Below the pieces are notes generated by a model. The model was not told where the DNA came from. It searched no databases and worked only from the letters and a program-made list of their open reading frames with translations. Shown one piece after another: positions 1 to 5,738 of a DNA stretch of 6,621 nt. The stretch lies in the NCBI GenBank assembly GCA_023266695.1, contig JAHFPO010000126.1, forward strand, positions 1 to 6,621. Reading direction: 5' to 3'. The stretch is from Hyphomicrobiales bacterium (lineage in GTDB: Bacteria; Pseudomonadota; Alphaproteobacteria; Rhizobiales; Xanthobacteraceae). Both the position numbers and the translations under genes were made by a program. The stretch's first letter is position 1. Each line of letters starts with the position of its first letter.

Positions 1-370
1 TTTCCTGCACGCTCGCCGGCGCCTTCAGGGCCACTCCTTCGTGGCGTGGGATCACGTGCACATGGAGGTGAAGGACCACCTGGCCGCCCGCCTTCTCGTT
101 GAACTGCTGGATGGTGATGCCTTGGGCGCCGAACACCTCCTTCACGGCCTTCGCCACCTTCTGCGTCACCTTGGCGAGATGGGCGAGGTCGTCGGGGTCG
201 ATGTCGAGGATGTTGCGCGCGGGCGCCTTCGGCAGCACCAGCGTGTGGCCGGGCGCGCGCGGCATGATGTCGAGGAAGGCGAGCGTCTTGTCGTCCTCGT
301 AGACCTTGTAGGCCGGCAGGTCGCCGCGCAGGATCTTGGCGAAAAGGTTGTTGTTGTCGTAGTCGGCCAT
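1..370 (-). CDS. HIT-family (histidine triad) nucleotide hydrolase/transferase, 3' end outside window
   Basis: The gene starts at the ATG at 370-368 and runs off the left edge, so only the first 123 residues are visible. The histidine triad is plain: H101, H103 and H105 in the motif HLHVHV followed by IPR, preceded by the conserved NEKAGGQ segment (from N91) and the PGHTLVLPK strand with H42. In this family the triad binds the alpha-phosphate of a nucleotide and its middle His (here H103) is the nucleophile in hydrolysis of dinucleoside polyphosphates or nucleoside phosphoramidates in the cytoplasm. The N-terminal zinc-binding CxxC seen in many bacterial members is replaced by an Asn run (NNNLFAKI). 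The start is supported by a purine-rich GAGGGGA site about 6 bases upstream that overlaps the stop of the preceding gene (TGA at 383-381), implying translational coupling. The natural substrate cannot be told from sequence. Confidence 0.93.
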   Translation of the reverse strand, partial: MADYDNNNLFAKILRGDLPAYKVYEDDKTLAFLDIMPRAPGHTLVLPKAPARNILDIDPDDLAHLAKVTQKVAKAVKEVFGAQGITIQQFNEKAGGQVVLHLHVHVIPRHEGVALKAPASVQE

Positions 371-380
371 CGGCGTCCCC

Positions 381-1718
381 TCAGCTCACCCCATCTTTGC
401 GGAACGGCGCGAAAGCCGCAAGCTCCTCGCTCTCGGCCTCGACATAGGCGCGCTCGCGCCGGAGATAGTCGGCGACGGCGCGGCGAAGCGCCGGATCGGC
501 GATCCAATGGGCGGAATAGGTGGTCGCCGGCACGTAGCCGCGGGCGAGCTTGTGCGGCCCTTGCGCGCCCGCCTCGACCCGGGCGAGGCGATGCTCGATC
601 GCATAGTCGATCGCCTGGTAGTAGCAGAGCTCGAAATGCAGGAACGGCCGGTGCTCGACCGCGCCCCAGTAGCGGCCATAGAGGGTGCGGCTGCCGAGGA
701 AGTTGAGCGCGCCGGCGATAGAACGCCCGCCCCGGCGCGCCATCAGGAGCACAATGCGGCCGCTCATGCGGCTGCCCGTGAGCGAGAAGAATTCGCGGTT
801 GAGATAGGGCCGGCCCCATTTGCGCGAGCCGGTGTCCATATAGAAGGAGAAGAAGGCGTCCCACACCTTCTCGGTGAGGTCGGTGCCGGTGAGGCGGACG
901 ATCTCGACGCCCTTCTGCGCCTCGCGCCGCTCGCGCTGGATCACCTTGCGCTTGCGCGCGGAGAGCCGGGCGAGGAAATCGTCGAACGATCGATAGCCCT
1001 CGTTCAGCCAATGGAACTGGCGGTCGGTGCGGGCGAGGAAGCCGAGCTCCGCGAGATGCTTCCATTCCGCCGCGGTCGGAAAGGTGACGTGGAGCGAGGA
1101 GACGGTGCGGTGCCGGGCGAGCTCCAGGGCGCCCGCGATCAATGCCGCGCGCGCCGCCTCGGCGCGCGGCCCGGGCCGGACCAAAAGCCGCCGTCCGGTC
1201 ACCGGCGTGAACGGCACCGCCGCCTGGAGCTTGGGATAATAGTCGCCGCCCACGCGCTCATAGGCTTCGGCCCAGCCGTGGTCGAAGACATATTCGCCCT
1301 GGGAATGGGCCTTCAAATAACAGGGCAGGGCGGCGGCGAGCGCGCCCTCCGCATCCTCGACCAGCACATGCTGGGGCGCCCAGCCGGTGCCTACCGAGAC
1401 CGCCTGCGAGTCCTCCAGCGCGGACAGAAAATCATGGGAGATGAATGGGTTGCGGGAATCTTCCTCACCCGTCGATTCCGCGTCCTCAGACTTTGATTCA
1501 AGCACTTGAGAAAGAGATTCAACGCCTTCAGAGAATGATTCCGGTGCTTGAGATTTTGATTCCGCTGCGGCGCGATCCGCGAGTCCGCGCGCGGCCTTGG
1601 CGCTTGAACCATTGGATTCACCGGTGGGGGTGGCGAAGGCGCAGGCGTCCCAGGCCGCCGCCGGGATCGACCGGATTGCGGGCTCGACACGGACGCGGAA
1701 GGTGGGAGCGCGGCTCAT
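381..1718 (-). CDS. GNAT-like / peptidogalycan-type N-acyltransferase (COG3146, DUF482) with a heptad-repeat insert
   Basis: The product is a 445-residue protein of the COG3146 family (PF04339), a GNAT/FemAB-like group. It is recognised by the blocks NPFISHDFLSALE, HSQGEYVFDHGWAEAY followed by YYPKLQAAVPFTPVTGRRLL, and the C-terminal YGRYWGA, LHFELCYYQAIDYAIE and GPHKLARGY segments. Family members are predicted cytoplasmic acyl or aminoacyl transferases; the substrate is unknown. I chose the ATG at 1718. An ATG at 1745 and a TTG at 1751 are also in frame, but the extra residues use codons rare in this genome (AGT, TTT, CTA), and family members usually begin just before the strand that here reads RAPTFRVRVEPAI. 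No start has a strong ribosome site. Between WDACA and NPFISH, where relatives have only a short linker, there is an insert of roughly 60 residues holding five ES-x-S/G-x-x-x heptads (1458-1562), rich in Ser and Glu and low in GC. The gene lies downstream of the GDPD gene and 10 bases before the HIT gene. Confidence 0.87.
   Translation of the reverse strand: MSRAPTFRVRVEPAIRSIPAAAWDACAFATPTGESNGSSAKAARGLADRAAAESKSQAPESFSEGVESLSQVLESKSEDAESTGEEDSRNPFISHDFLSALEDSQAVSVGTGWAPQHVLVEDAEGALAAALPCYLKAHSQGEYVFDHGWAEAYERVGGDYYPKLQAAVPFTPVTGRRLLVRPGPRAEAARAALIAGALELARHRTVSSLHVTFPTAAEWKHLAELGFLARTDRQFHWLNEGYRSFDDFLARLSARKRKVIQRERREAQKGVEIVRLTGTDLTEKVWDAFFSFYMDTGSRKWGRPYLNREFFSLTGSRMSGRIVLLMARRGGRSIAGALNFLGSRTLYGRYWGAVEHRPFLHFELCYYQAIDYAIEHRLARVEAGAQGPHKLARGYVPATTYSAHWIADPALRRAVADYLRRERAYVEAESEELAAFAPFRKDGVS
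1458..1562 (-). repeat. Five tandem 21-bp repeats inside the COG3146 gene
   Basis: Read on the minus strand, five consecutive 21-base units each begin GAATC and encode ESKSQAP, ESFSEGV, ESLSQVL, ESKSEDA and ESTGEED. The units have diverged at the DNA level, mostly after the GAATC anchor, and the fifth is the weakest. The array is clearly richer in A and T than the flanking coding sequence. It keeps the reading frame and adds an acidic, serine-rich, probably disordered segment near the N-terminus of the host protein. Confidence 0.85.
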
Positions 1719-1752
1719 CGGCTGGGCTAGAAAGCAACTCTTCATCGCCAAT

Positions 1753-2493
1753 CTATGGCTTAAACCCTTCGAAGATCACTTGGTTCGCCCACCAGCGCGC
1801 GCGGCGCCGCTCCGCCTCGGTCCTGACCGTCCAGGTGAGGATCGGCATGCCCCCGACATGACGGCATAACAACGGCGCGAGCGCCGGCAGGTCCTCGACC
1901 CGATAGGCGATGAAATGCGGCTTGGTGCGGAAGAAATGCAGAAGATTGCCGAGGACGAAGCGGCGCGGCCAGGACAATCGCGGCCAATCGCTGCGGCTGA
2001 AATGGCGTTCGGCCACGATCCCGCGCGGAAGCCCGGGCGCGTGCTCGATAAGCGCCACGACCTGATCGGGATCGAACGACATAACAGCGACCGGGCCGGC
2101 ATAGCTCATGAGCTGGGCGGCGACCCGGGCGGCGAGGCGGTCGTCGCCGTTCCACTCGCTCTTCAGCTCGAGCACCAGCGGCGTCCGCCCCGACACCACA
2201 GCCAGCAGTTCATGCAGCGTCGGGATGCGCTCGGACGAGGCGCGGAAGGAGACCGCCTTCAGCTCGGCGAGGGCGCGCGCGGCGAGGGGGCCCGAGCCGG
2301 TGGTCAGACGATCGAGGGTGTCGTCGTGAAAGACGATCACTTCGCCGTCGGCGGAAAGCTGCAGGTCGACCTCGATGCCGTAATCGGCGGCGACGGCCGC
2401 CGCCGCCGCGCCGAGCGTGTTCTCGATCAACCCGCCGCCGTGCAGCCCGCGGTGGGCGATCGGGTGCGCGCTCAGCCAGTCGAGACCCGCCAT
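1753..2493 (-). CDS. Glycerophosphodiester phosphodiesterase family protein
   Basis: This is a 246-residue single-domain GDPD, close to the usual size of short cytoplasmic members. It folds as a TIM barrel that hydrolyses glycerophosphodiesters to glycerol-3-phosphate and an alcohol with a divalent metal. All catalytic blocks are visible: H14-R15-G16, the E24-N25-T26 block, metal ligands E41 and D43 in EVDLQLSADG, the second catalytic histidine in H56-D57, E109/K111 in LVLELKSEW, and the late TWTV strand. There is no signal peptide or membrane segment, so it should act in the cytoplasm. The ATG at 2493-2491 follows the RidA stop after only 4 bases and has no clear ribosome site of its own, so it is probably translated by reinitiation after RidA. 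The stop (TAG) is 7 bases from a possible upstream start, and 34 from the preferred start, of the next gene. The exact substrate is unproven. Confidence 0.93.
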   Translation of the reverse strand: MAGLDWLSAHPIAHRGLHGGGLIENTLGAAAAAVAADYGIEVDLQLSADGEVIVFHDDTLDRLTTGSGPLAARALAELKAVSFRASSERIPTLHELLAVVSGRTPLVLELKSEWNGDDRLAARVAAQLMSYAGPVAVMSFDPDQVVALIEHAPGLPRGIVAERHFSRSDWPRLSWPRRFVLGNLLHFFRTKPHFIAYRVEDLPALAPLLCRHVGGMPILTWTVRTEAERRRARWWANQVIFEGFKP

Positions 2494-2497
2494 TCGT

Positions 2498-2971
2498 TCA
2501 ACGAACTTCGAAGATGGCTTCGACCTCGACCGAACAGTCCTGCGGCAATTGCGCGACCCCGACGGTGGTGCGGGCGTGCTTGCCGGCCTCGCCGAACACC
2601 TGCACGATCAGGTCGGAGGCGCCGTTCATCACCTGCGGGATGTGGCCGTAGTTCGGCACCACGTTGATGAATCCGCCCATGCGCACGCAGCGCTTGACCT
2701 TGTCGAGACTGCCGAGCGCCGCCTTGACCTGGGCGAGGATATTGATGGCGCAGGTGCGCGCCGCCTCCTGGCCGGTTTCGAGCGAGACCTCGGCGCCGAG
2801 CTTGCCCTTGAACGCCTTGCCGCCGGGCACGACCGAGACCTGCCCGGCGCAGATGAGGAGCTTGCCCGCGCGCACGGCCGGCACGTAGTTCGCCACCGGC
2901 ACGGGCGGGGAGGGAAGTGTCACGCCGAGTTCCATCAAGCGTTTATCGATCTTGCCGGTCTTGCCCGCCAT
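2498..2971 (-). CDS. RidA family protein (YjgF/YER057c/UK114), putative enamine/imine deaminase
   Basis: This 157-residue cytoplasmic protein belongs to the RidA superfamily, trimeric proteins of which the RidA clade hydrolyses reactive enamine/imine intermediates from PLP enzymes. The active-site arginine (R134, in KHARTTVGVA) and glutamate (E149, in CSVEVEA) have the same 15-residue spacing as R105 and E120 of E. coli RidA. Other landmarks are LLICAGQVS and the INILAQVKAALGSLD helix. The protein is longer than the roughly 130 residues of classical RidA and matches the longer YjgF-like subgroup, so deaminase activity is inferred rather than certain. An in-frame ATG at 3043 would extend the gene, but the ATG at 2971 has an excellent AGGAG site 8 bases upstream and begins at the conserved region. 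It is the first gene of the minus-strand set and is divergent from the EipB-like gene. Confidence 0.92.
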   Translation of the reverse strand: MAGKTGKIDKRLMELGVTLPSPPVPVANYVPAVRAGKLLICAGQVSVVPGGKAFKGKLGAEVSLETGQEAARTCAINILAQVKAALGSLDKVKRCVRMGGFINVVPNYGHIPQVMNGASDLIVQVFGEAGKHARTTVGVAQLPQDCSVEVEAIFEVR

Positions 2972-3062
2972 CGCTTGCTCTCCTCTATCTCTCATGGTTC
3001 CAGTCTCGACCGAATTCTTGGCCGATCGCGCGGGCGGGGGCAATCGTTCTTGCAGGATGGCC

Positions 3063-3090
3063 GTTATATCGCCATCTAAAACTCTATAAG
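3063..3090 (-). promoter_or_regulatory. Possible sigma70-type promoter for the RidA-led operon
   Basis: On the minus strand CTTATA (3090-3085) and TATAAC (3068-3063) are separated by 16 bases. The -10 matches the consensus at 5 of 6 positions, the -35 only at 3 of 6. It lies in an AT-rich patch about 90 bases upstream of the RidA start and just downstream, in the direction of transcription, of the 3107-3126 palindrome. The assignment rests on motif matching only. Confidence 0.28.
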
Positions 3091-3106
3091 TAGGCGCGCT
3101 TTACCG

Positions 3107-3126
3107 CTCTCGGGTAAACCCGAGAG
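3107..3126. repeat. Palindrome 1 of the divergent intergenic region
   Basis: This is a perfect 9-base inverted repeat, CTCTCGGGT and ACCCGAGAG, separated by AA. Its 18-base core TCTCGGGTAAACCCGAGA recurs unchanged in palindrome 3, with centres 65 bases apart. It could be an operator, a hairpin, or part of a REP-like dispersed element; the sequence alone does not decide. Confidence 0.8.
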
Positions 3127-3130
3127 ACCA

Positions 3131-3156
3131 CCCAAGTCGACTATAGCCGACTTGGG
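3131..3156. repeat. Palindrome 2 of the divergent intergenic region
   Basis: A 9-base perfect inverted repeat, CCCAAGTCG and CGACTTGGG, is separated by 8 bases containing CTATAG. Its arms are unrelated to those of the palindromes on either side. It sits 4 bases after palindrome 1 and 6 bases before the outer arm of palindrome 3. Confidence 0.8.
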
Positions 3157-3162
3157 CAATAT

Positions 3163-3204
3163 TGAGTGCCGATCTCGGGTAAACCCGAGATCGGTGCCCA
3201 CTCA
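3163..3204. repeat. Palindrome 3, extended, sharing its core with palindrome 1
   Basis: The inner part (3169-3194) is a perfect 12-base inverted repeat around AA and contains the same 18-base core as palindrome 1. An outer 6-base pair, TGAGTG (3163-3168) and CACTCA (3199-3204), continues the symmetry after a 4-base bulge, so as RNA or single-stranded DNA it would form a long hairpin. There is no T-run after it, which argues against a simple terminator for either strand. It ends 92 bases before the EipB start. Confidence 0.8.
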
Positions 3205-3240
3205 GCCTGAAAGGGCGCTGGCCTTGTAGGAAGGCGAATG

Positions 3241-3269
3241 TTGTGCCTCTCGCCGCCCGGACCTATGGT
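3241..3269 (+). promoter_or_regulatory. Possible promoter for the EipB-like gene
   Basis: TTGTGC (3241-3246) and TATGGT (3264-3269) are 17 bases apart, the optimal spacing, but match the consensus hexamers at only 3 and 4 of 6 positions. It would start RNA near 3276, leaving a leader of about 20 bases that includes the ribosome site. Motif evidence only. Confidence 0.28.
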
Positions 3270-3296
3270 GCGGGAGAGAACCCGAAGGGAATCACG

Positions 3297-4148
3297 ATGC
3301 ATCGCCGCAGAGAGATCAGGCTTTTCGCGCTCATGGTTCCGCCTTTGGCCGCGGCTGTTGTTCTCGGCGCGACGGCGCGGGAGGCCGCCGCCCAGGGCGT
3401 GCCGCTCGTCCCCCATCGCGCGGTCTACGAGCTCGCGCTCGATCCGGCCAAATCCAACAGCAAGATCGACAAGGCGGTCGGCCGCATCGCCTTCGAGATG
3501 ACCGGCAATGCCTGCGAGGGCTATACGGTCACGCTCCGCCAGGTGACCGAGCTCGACACCGGCGAGGGGCGCCAGACCGTGAGCGACCTGCGCACCATCT
3601 CGTGGGAGGACGGGGCGGGGAAGTCCTATCGCTTCAAGACCCAGAACTATCTCAACCAGGATCTCAAGGACGACGTCGACGGCACCGTCGAGCGGGCGGC
3701 GGACGGCGGATTCTCCGTGCGGCTCGCCAAGCCCAAAACGGCTCCGTTCCCGCTGCGCGGGCCGATCCTGCTGCCGACCGAGCATCTGCGCCGGCTGATC
3801 GTCGCCGGCGTTGCTGGCGAGCGCATCCTCGAGGCCAAGGTCTATGACGGCGCGCCCGACGGCAAGAAGGTCTACGACACGCTTTCGGTGATCGGGGCGG
3901 GCGTCGACGGCGCCAAGAACGTGGAGGAGCCGGCGCAGAAGCCGGAGCTCGCCGCGCACAAGCGCTATCCGGTGACGATCAGCTATTTCGAGGAGGGCGC
4001 GGGCGAGCGCACGCCCGCCTATGTGCTCGGCTTCGAGCTCTACGAGAACGGGGTGAGCCGCGCGCTCAAGCTCGACTACGGCGGCTTCGCGCTGCGCGGC
4101 GAATTGAAGGCGATCGAATTCTTGAAGGCGTCGCCCTGCAAGAAGTGA
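3297..4148 (+). CDS. eipB: Cell envelope integrity protein, EipB family (DUF1849)
   Basis: This is a 283-residue exported protein. An Arg-rich start, a hydrophobic core (about residues 9-25) and an AREAAAQ stretch form a signal peptide, likely cleaved near residues 32-33, giving a periplasmic protein that begins GVPLVPHRAVYEL. Family landmarks are that start, the ACEGYTV and RQVTELDTGEGRQTVSDLR blocks, LLPTEHLRRL, VYDGAPDGKKVYDTLSVIG, and YVLGFELYENGVSR. Two cysteines, C73 and C281, match the conserved pair reported to form a disulfide in Brucella EipB, a beta-spiral protein needed for envelope integrity and connected with a TPR protein. The ATG at 3297 is preferred over an in-frame GTG at 3243 because GAAGGGA lies 6 bases upstream and the shorter form starts with a proper signal peptide. 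It is divergent from the RidA-led genes and convergent with a lytic transglycosylase gene. The symbol is given by family similarity. Confidence 0.9.
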   Translation: MHRRREIRLFALMVPPLAAAVVLGATAREAAAQGVPLVPHRAVYELALDPAKSNSKIDKAVGRIAFEMTGNACEGYTVTLRQVTELDTGEGRQTVSDLRTISWEDGAGKSYRFKTQNYLNQDLKDDVDGTVERAADGGFSVRLAKPKTAPFPLRGPILLPTEHLRRLIVAGVAGERILEAKVYDGAPDGKKVYDTLSVIGAGVDGAKNVEEPAQKPELAAHKRYPVTISYFEEGAGERTPAYVLGFELYENGVSRALKLDYGGFALRGELKAIEFLKASPCKK

Positions 4149-4150
4149 GG

Positions 4151-4170
4151 GGCGGCCGCGCGGCGCCGCC
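4151..4170. terminator. GC-rich hairpin between two convergent genes
   Basis: GGCGGC (4151-4156) and GCCGCC (4165-4170) form a 6-base stem with an 8-base loop in the 27-base gap between the EipB stop and the transglycosylase stop. The position fits a shared bidirectional terminator, but no T-run follows on either strand, and such repeats arise easily in GC-rich DNA. Confidence 0.35.
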
Positions 4171-4175
4171 GATCG

Positions 4176-5390
4176 TTACTCGCGCGGGCGCGCGCCGAGG
4201 CGATCGAGCAAGGCCGCCGTCGGGTGACCATCGGGGAGCATTGCGAACTTCACCTGGACGTCCCGGATCGCGTCGCGGAGATCGAAGTCGATGCGCCCCG
4301 CGAAGTCCTGCACCGGATAGCCGAGCTCGGCGAGCTTCTTCTGGAGCGCGATCCGTTCCGCGCGCGAGAGCTGGCGATCGTCGCGCGGCCAGGCGGCGCG
4401 GATCGCTCCCAGCCCGCGCATGCGATCGGCGAGATGGCCCACCGCCAGGGCATAGGCGTCCGAATTGTTGTAGCGCTTGATCGCGACGAAATTCCCGCTC
4501 GCCAGGAAAGCGGGGCCGGCGGCGCCGCTCGGAAAAAATAGAATTGCATCGCCGGTCGCCGGAAATGCTCCGCCGTCGGCGCGCCGCATCCCGAGTCCGG
4601 CCCAGTCCCGGAACGAAGCGCGGCTGCGGCGGTAGTCGAAGCCCTTCGGCACGGCGACCTCGAAACCCCAGCCCGCTCCGGCTTGCCAGCCGTGTTGCTG
4701 CATGTAATGGGCGGTCGAGGCGAGCACGTCGGGCACGTTCATCCAGATGTCGCGCCGGCCGTCGCCCGAGAAATCGACCGCATAGGCGAAAAAATTCGAG
4801 GGCATGAACTGCGGCTGGCCGAGAGCGCCCGCCCACGAGCCGAGCATCTGCTCGCGGGCGACGTGGCCCTCCTGCAGGATCCTGAGGGCGGCGAGGAGTT
4901 CGTCGCGAAAATAGGGATCGCGGTAGCGCGCAGCCGCGAGCGTCGCGAGCGAGCGAATGACATCCCAGCGGTCGCGGTCGCCGCCGTAGGAGGATTCGAT
5001 TCCCCAGATGGCGAGGACGATCCAGCGGTCGACGCCGAATTTCTTCTCGACGGCATCGAGGGTCGCAGCCCACTCCGCGGCTTTGCGAACGCCCATTTCG
5101 ATCCGCGCCTTGGAGACGATCGAGGCGATATAGGCGCCGACCGGCTTGCCGTATTCCGCCTGGCCGCGTGTCGCCGCGATCACGCGCGGATCAGGAGCGA
5201 GCCCGGCGAAGGCGAGATCGAAGGTCGCTCGCGTGATCCCCTGCGCCCGCGCGTCGGGCCACAGCTCCGCAAGGAAGGATTTGAAATTCGCGCCGCCCGG
5301 CGGGGAATTCTCCGCCGCGCCGGCGCGCCCGGAAAAACTTCCGAGCGCGATCATGAGCGCCAGCGCGGCAAGATCACGGAGCATCGCCAT
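4176..5390 (-). CDS. Soluble periplasmic lytic murein transglycosylase (MltB-like, C-terminal peptidoglycan-binding domain)
   Basis: This 404-residue enzyme is predicted to cleave the MurNAc-GlcNAc bond of peptidoglycan with formation of 1,6-anhydroMurNAc. Residues 1-26 form a signal peptide with probable cleavage after AGA. There is no lipobox cysteine, so it should be a soluble periplasmic form rather than a lipoprotein. The SLT/MltB domain spans about residues 35-330: catalytic E132 in AIWGIESSYGG, the GALGQPQFMPSNFFAYAVDFSGDG block (188-211), and the RYNNSDAYALAVGHLADRM segment (306-324). A small peptidoglycan-binding domain follows (about 338-400: ERIALQKKLAELGYPV ... LPDGHPTAALLDRL). 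This order matches the alphaproteobacterial MltB_2-type group. The ATG at 5390 has AAGAAG only 2 bases upstream; the ATG at 5384 has it at 8 bases and may be the real start. It is convergent with the EipB-like gene. Confidence 0.94.
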   Translation of the reverse strand: MAMLRDLAALALMIALGSFSGRAGAAENSPPGGANFKSFLAELWPDARAQGITRATFDLAFAGLAPDPRVIAATRGQAEYGKPVGAYIASIVSKARIEMGVRKAAEWAATLDAVEKKFGVDRWIVLAIWGIESSYGGDRDRWDVIRSLATLAAARYRDPYFRDELLAALRILQEGHVAREQMLGSWAGALGQPQFMPSNFFAYAVDFSGDGRRDIWMNVPDVLASTAHYMQQHGWQAGAGWGFEVAVPKGFDYRRSRASFRDWAGLGMRRADGGAFPATGDAILFFPSGAAGPAFLASGNFVAIKRYNNSDAYALAVGHLADRMRGLGAIRAAWPRDDRQLSRAERIALQKKLAELGYPVQDFAGRIDFDLRDAIRDVQVKFAMLPDGHPTAALLDRLGARPRE

Positions 5391-5506
5391 GGCTTCTTAT
5401 AGCACCGCGAGCCTGTTTCCTGTTGCGGCCATGCCCAATGGCGACTGGTTATCTAGAATTGGGAATTGGCGGGAAACTGAACCTATGGTTCTTTCGGCAA
5501 TGTCAG

Positions 5507-5527
5507 CTGCTGACCCTATCCGGACAT
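5507..5527 (+). repeat. Left copy of a degenerate 21-base direct repeat
   Basis: The segment runs CTGCTGACCC to CCGGACAT and matches 6577-6597 (CTGTTGACCC to GCGGACAT) at 17 of 21 positions in the same orientation. The copies lie about 1.07 kb apart and bracket the Cys-rich gene and the reverse transcriptase remnant. Both resemble members of a dispersed, degenerate repeat family rather than clean target-site duplications. Confidence 0.5.
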
Positions 5528-5645
5528 CGGAGCCGGCCAGCCGCTACGGCCATCCCCACATGCGGCATACGGGTTGGCTTGTGCGGACAGGAACAGAAGC
5601 CTACACTATCCGCAGTTGGTCGAGGCCGATGCTACTCGCACCTCA

Positions 5646-5668
5646 TAGCATTCTAGTGAGAATAGCTA
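5646..5668. repeat. Imperfect inverted repeat upstream of the Cys-rich gene
   Basis: TAGCATTCT (5646-5654) and AGAATAGCTA (5659-5668) form a 9-base stem with one bulged A and an AGTG loop. It lies about 70 bases before the start codon and may be an operator or leader structure; no known binding site is recognised. Confidence 0.4.
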
Positions 5669-5673
5669 CCAAA

Positions 5674-5708
5674 CCCGAGATGGTGGAAGCGTCTTCCTCG
5701 TTCTCGGG
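5674..5708 (+). promoter_or_regulatory. Two-tier stem-loop in the leader of the Cys-rich gene
   Basis: Outer arms CCCGAGA (5674-5680) and TCTCGGG (5702-5708) enclose a symmetric 4x4 internal loop and an inner stem GGAAG (5685-5689) / CTTCC (5693-5697) with a CGT loop. It ends 30 bases before the ATG and about 18 before the ribosome site. There is no following T-run, so it is not a standard terminator. The stretch AAACCCGAGAT (5671-5681) is identical to 3181-3191 within palindrome 3. Confidence 0.5.
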
Positions 5709-5738
5709 CGTATGTTGGATCATCCAGGAGGGAGTTCG

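Larger units (their letters stand above)
5391..5738. other. 348-base non-coding leader and junction region of lower GC
   Basis: I see no convincing gene here: the open frames that cross it on the plus strand are antisense extensions from the transglycosylase gene and lack family features or a ribosome site. The composition drops from the high-GC core to a mixed, more AT-rich sequence. It holds an imperfect direct repeat (5507-5527) of a segment at the right edge, an imperfect inverted repeat (5646-5668), a 35-base stem-loop (5674-5708) and the ribosome site of the next gene (about 5727-5733). Confidence 0.6.

Noticed and set aside
507..1496. Long plus-strand open frame opposite the COG3146 gene
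   Set aside because: It is antisense to a gene with clear family motifs, has no ribosome site or recognisable domain, and is an expected by-product of high-GC codon use.
1915..2667. Plus-strand open frame across the GDPD and RidA genes
   Set aside because: It spans two well-supported minus-strand genes and their junction, and its translation is Arg/Ala/Gly-rich without motifs.
3107..3204. CRISPR array or tRNA-like structure in the palindrome cluster
   Set aside because: There are only two copies of one core with a different palindrome between them, no regular spacers, and no cloverleaf or CCA end.
3141..3959. Minus-strand open frame opposite the EipB-like gene
   Set aside because: It is antisense to the exported protein with signal peptide and family blocks, and its own translation shows no domain.
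4683..5402. Plus-strand open frame opposite the transglycosylase gene
   Set aside because: The minus strand carries the catalytic Glu motif and signal peptide; this frame is a shadow.
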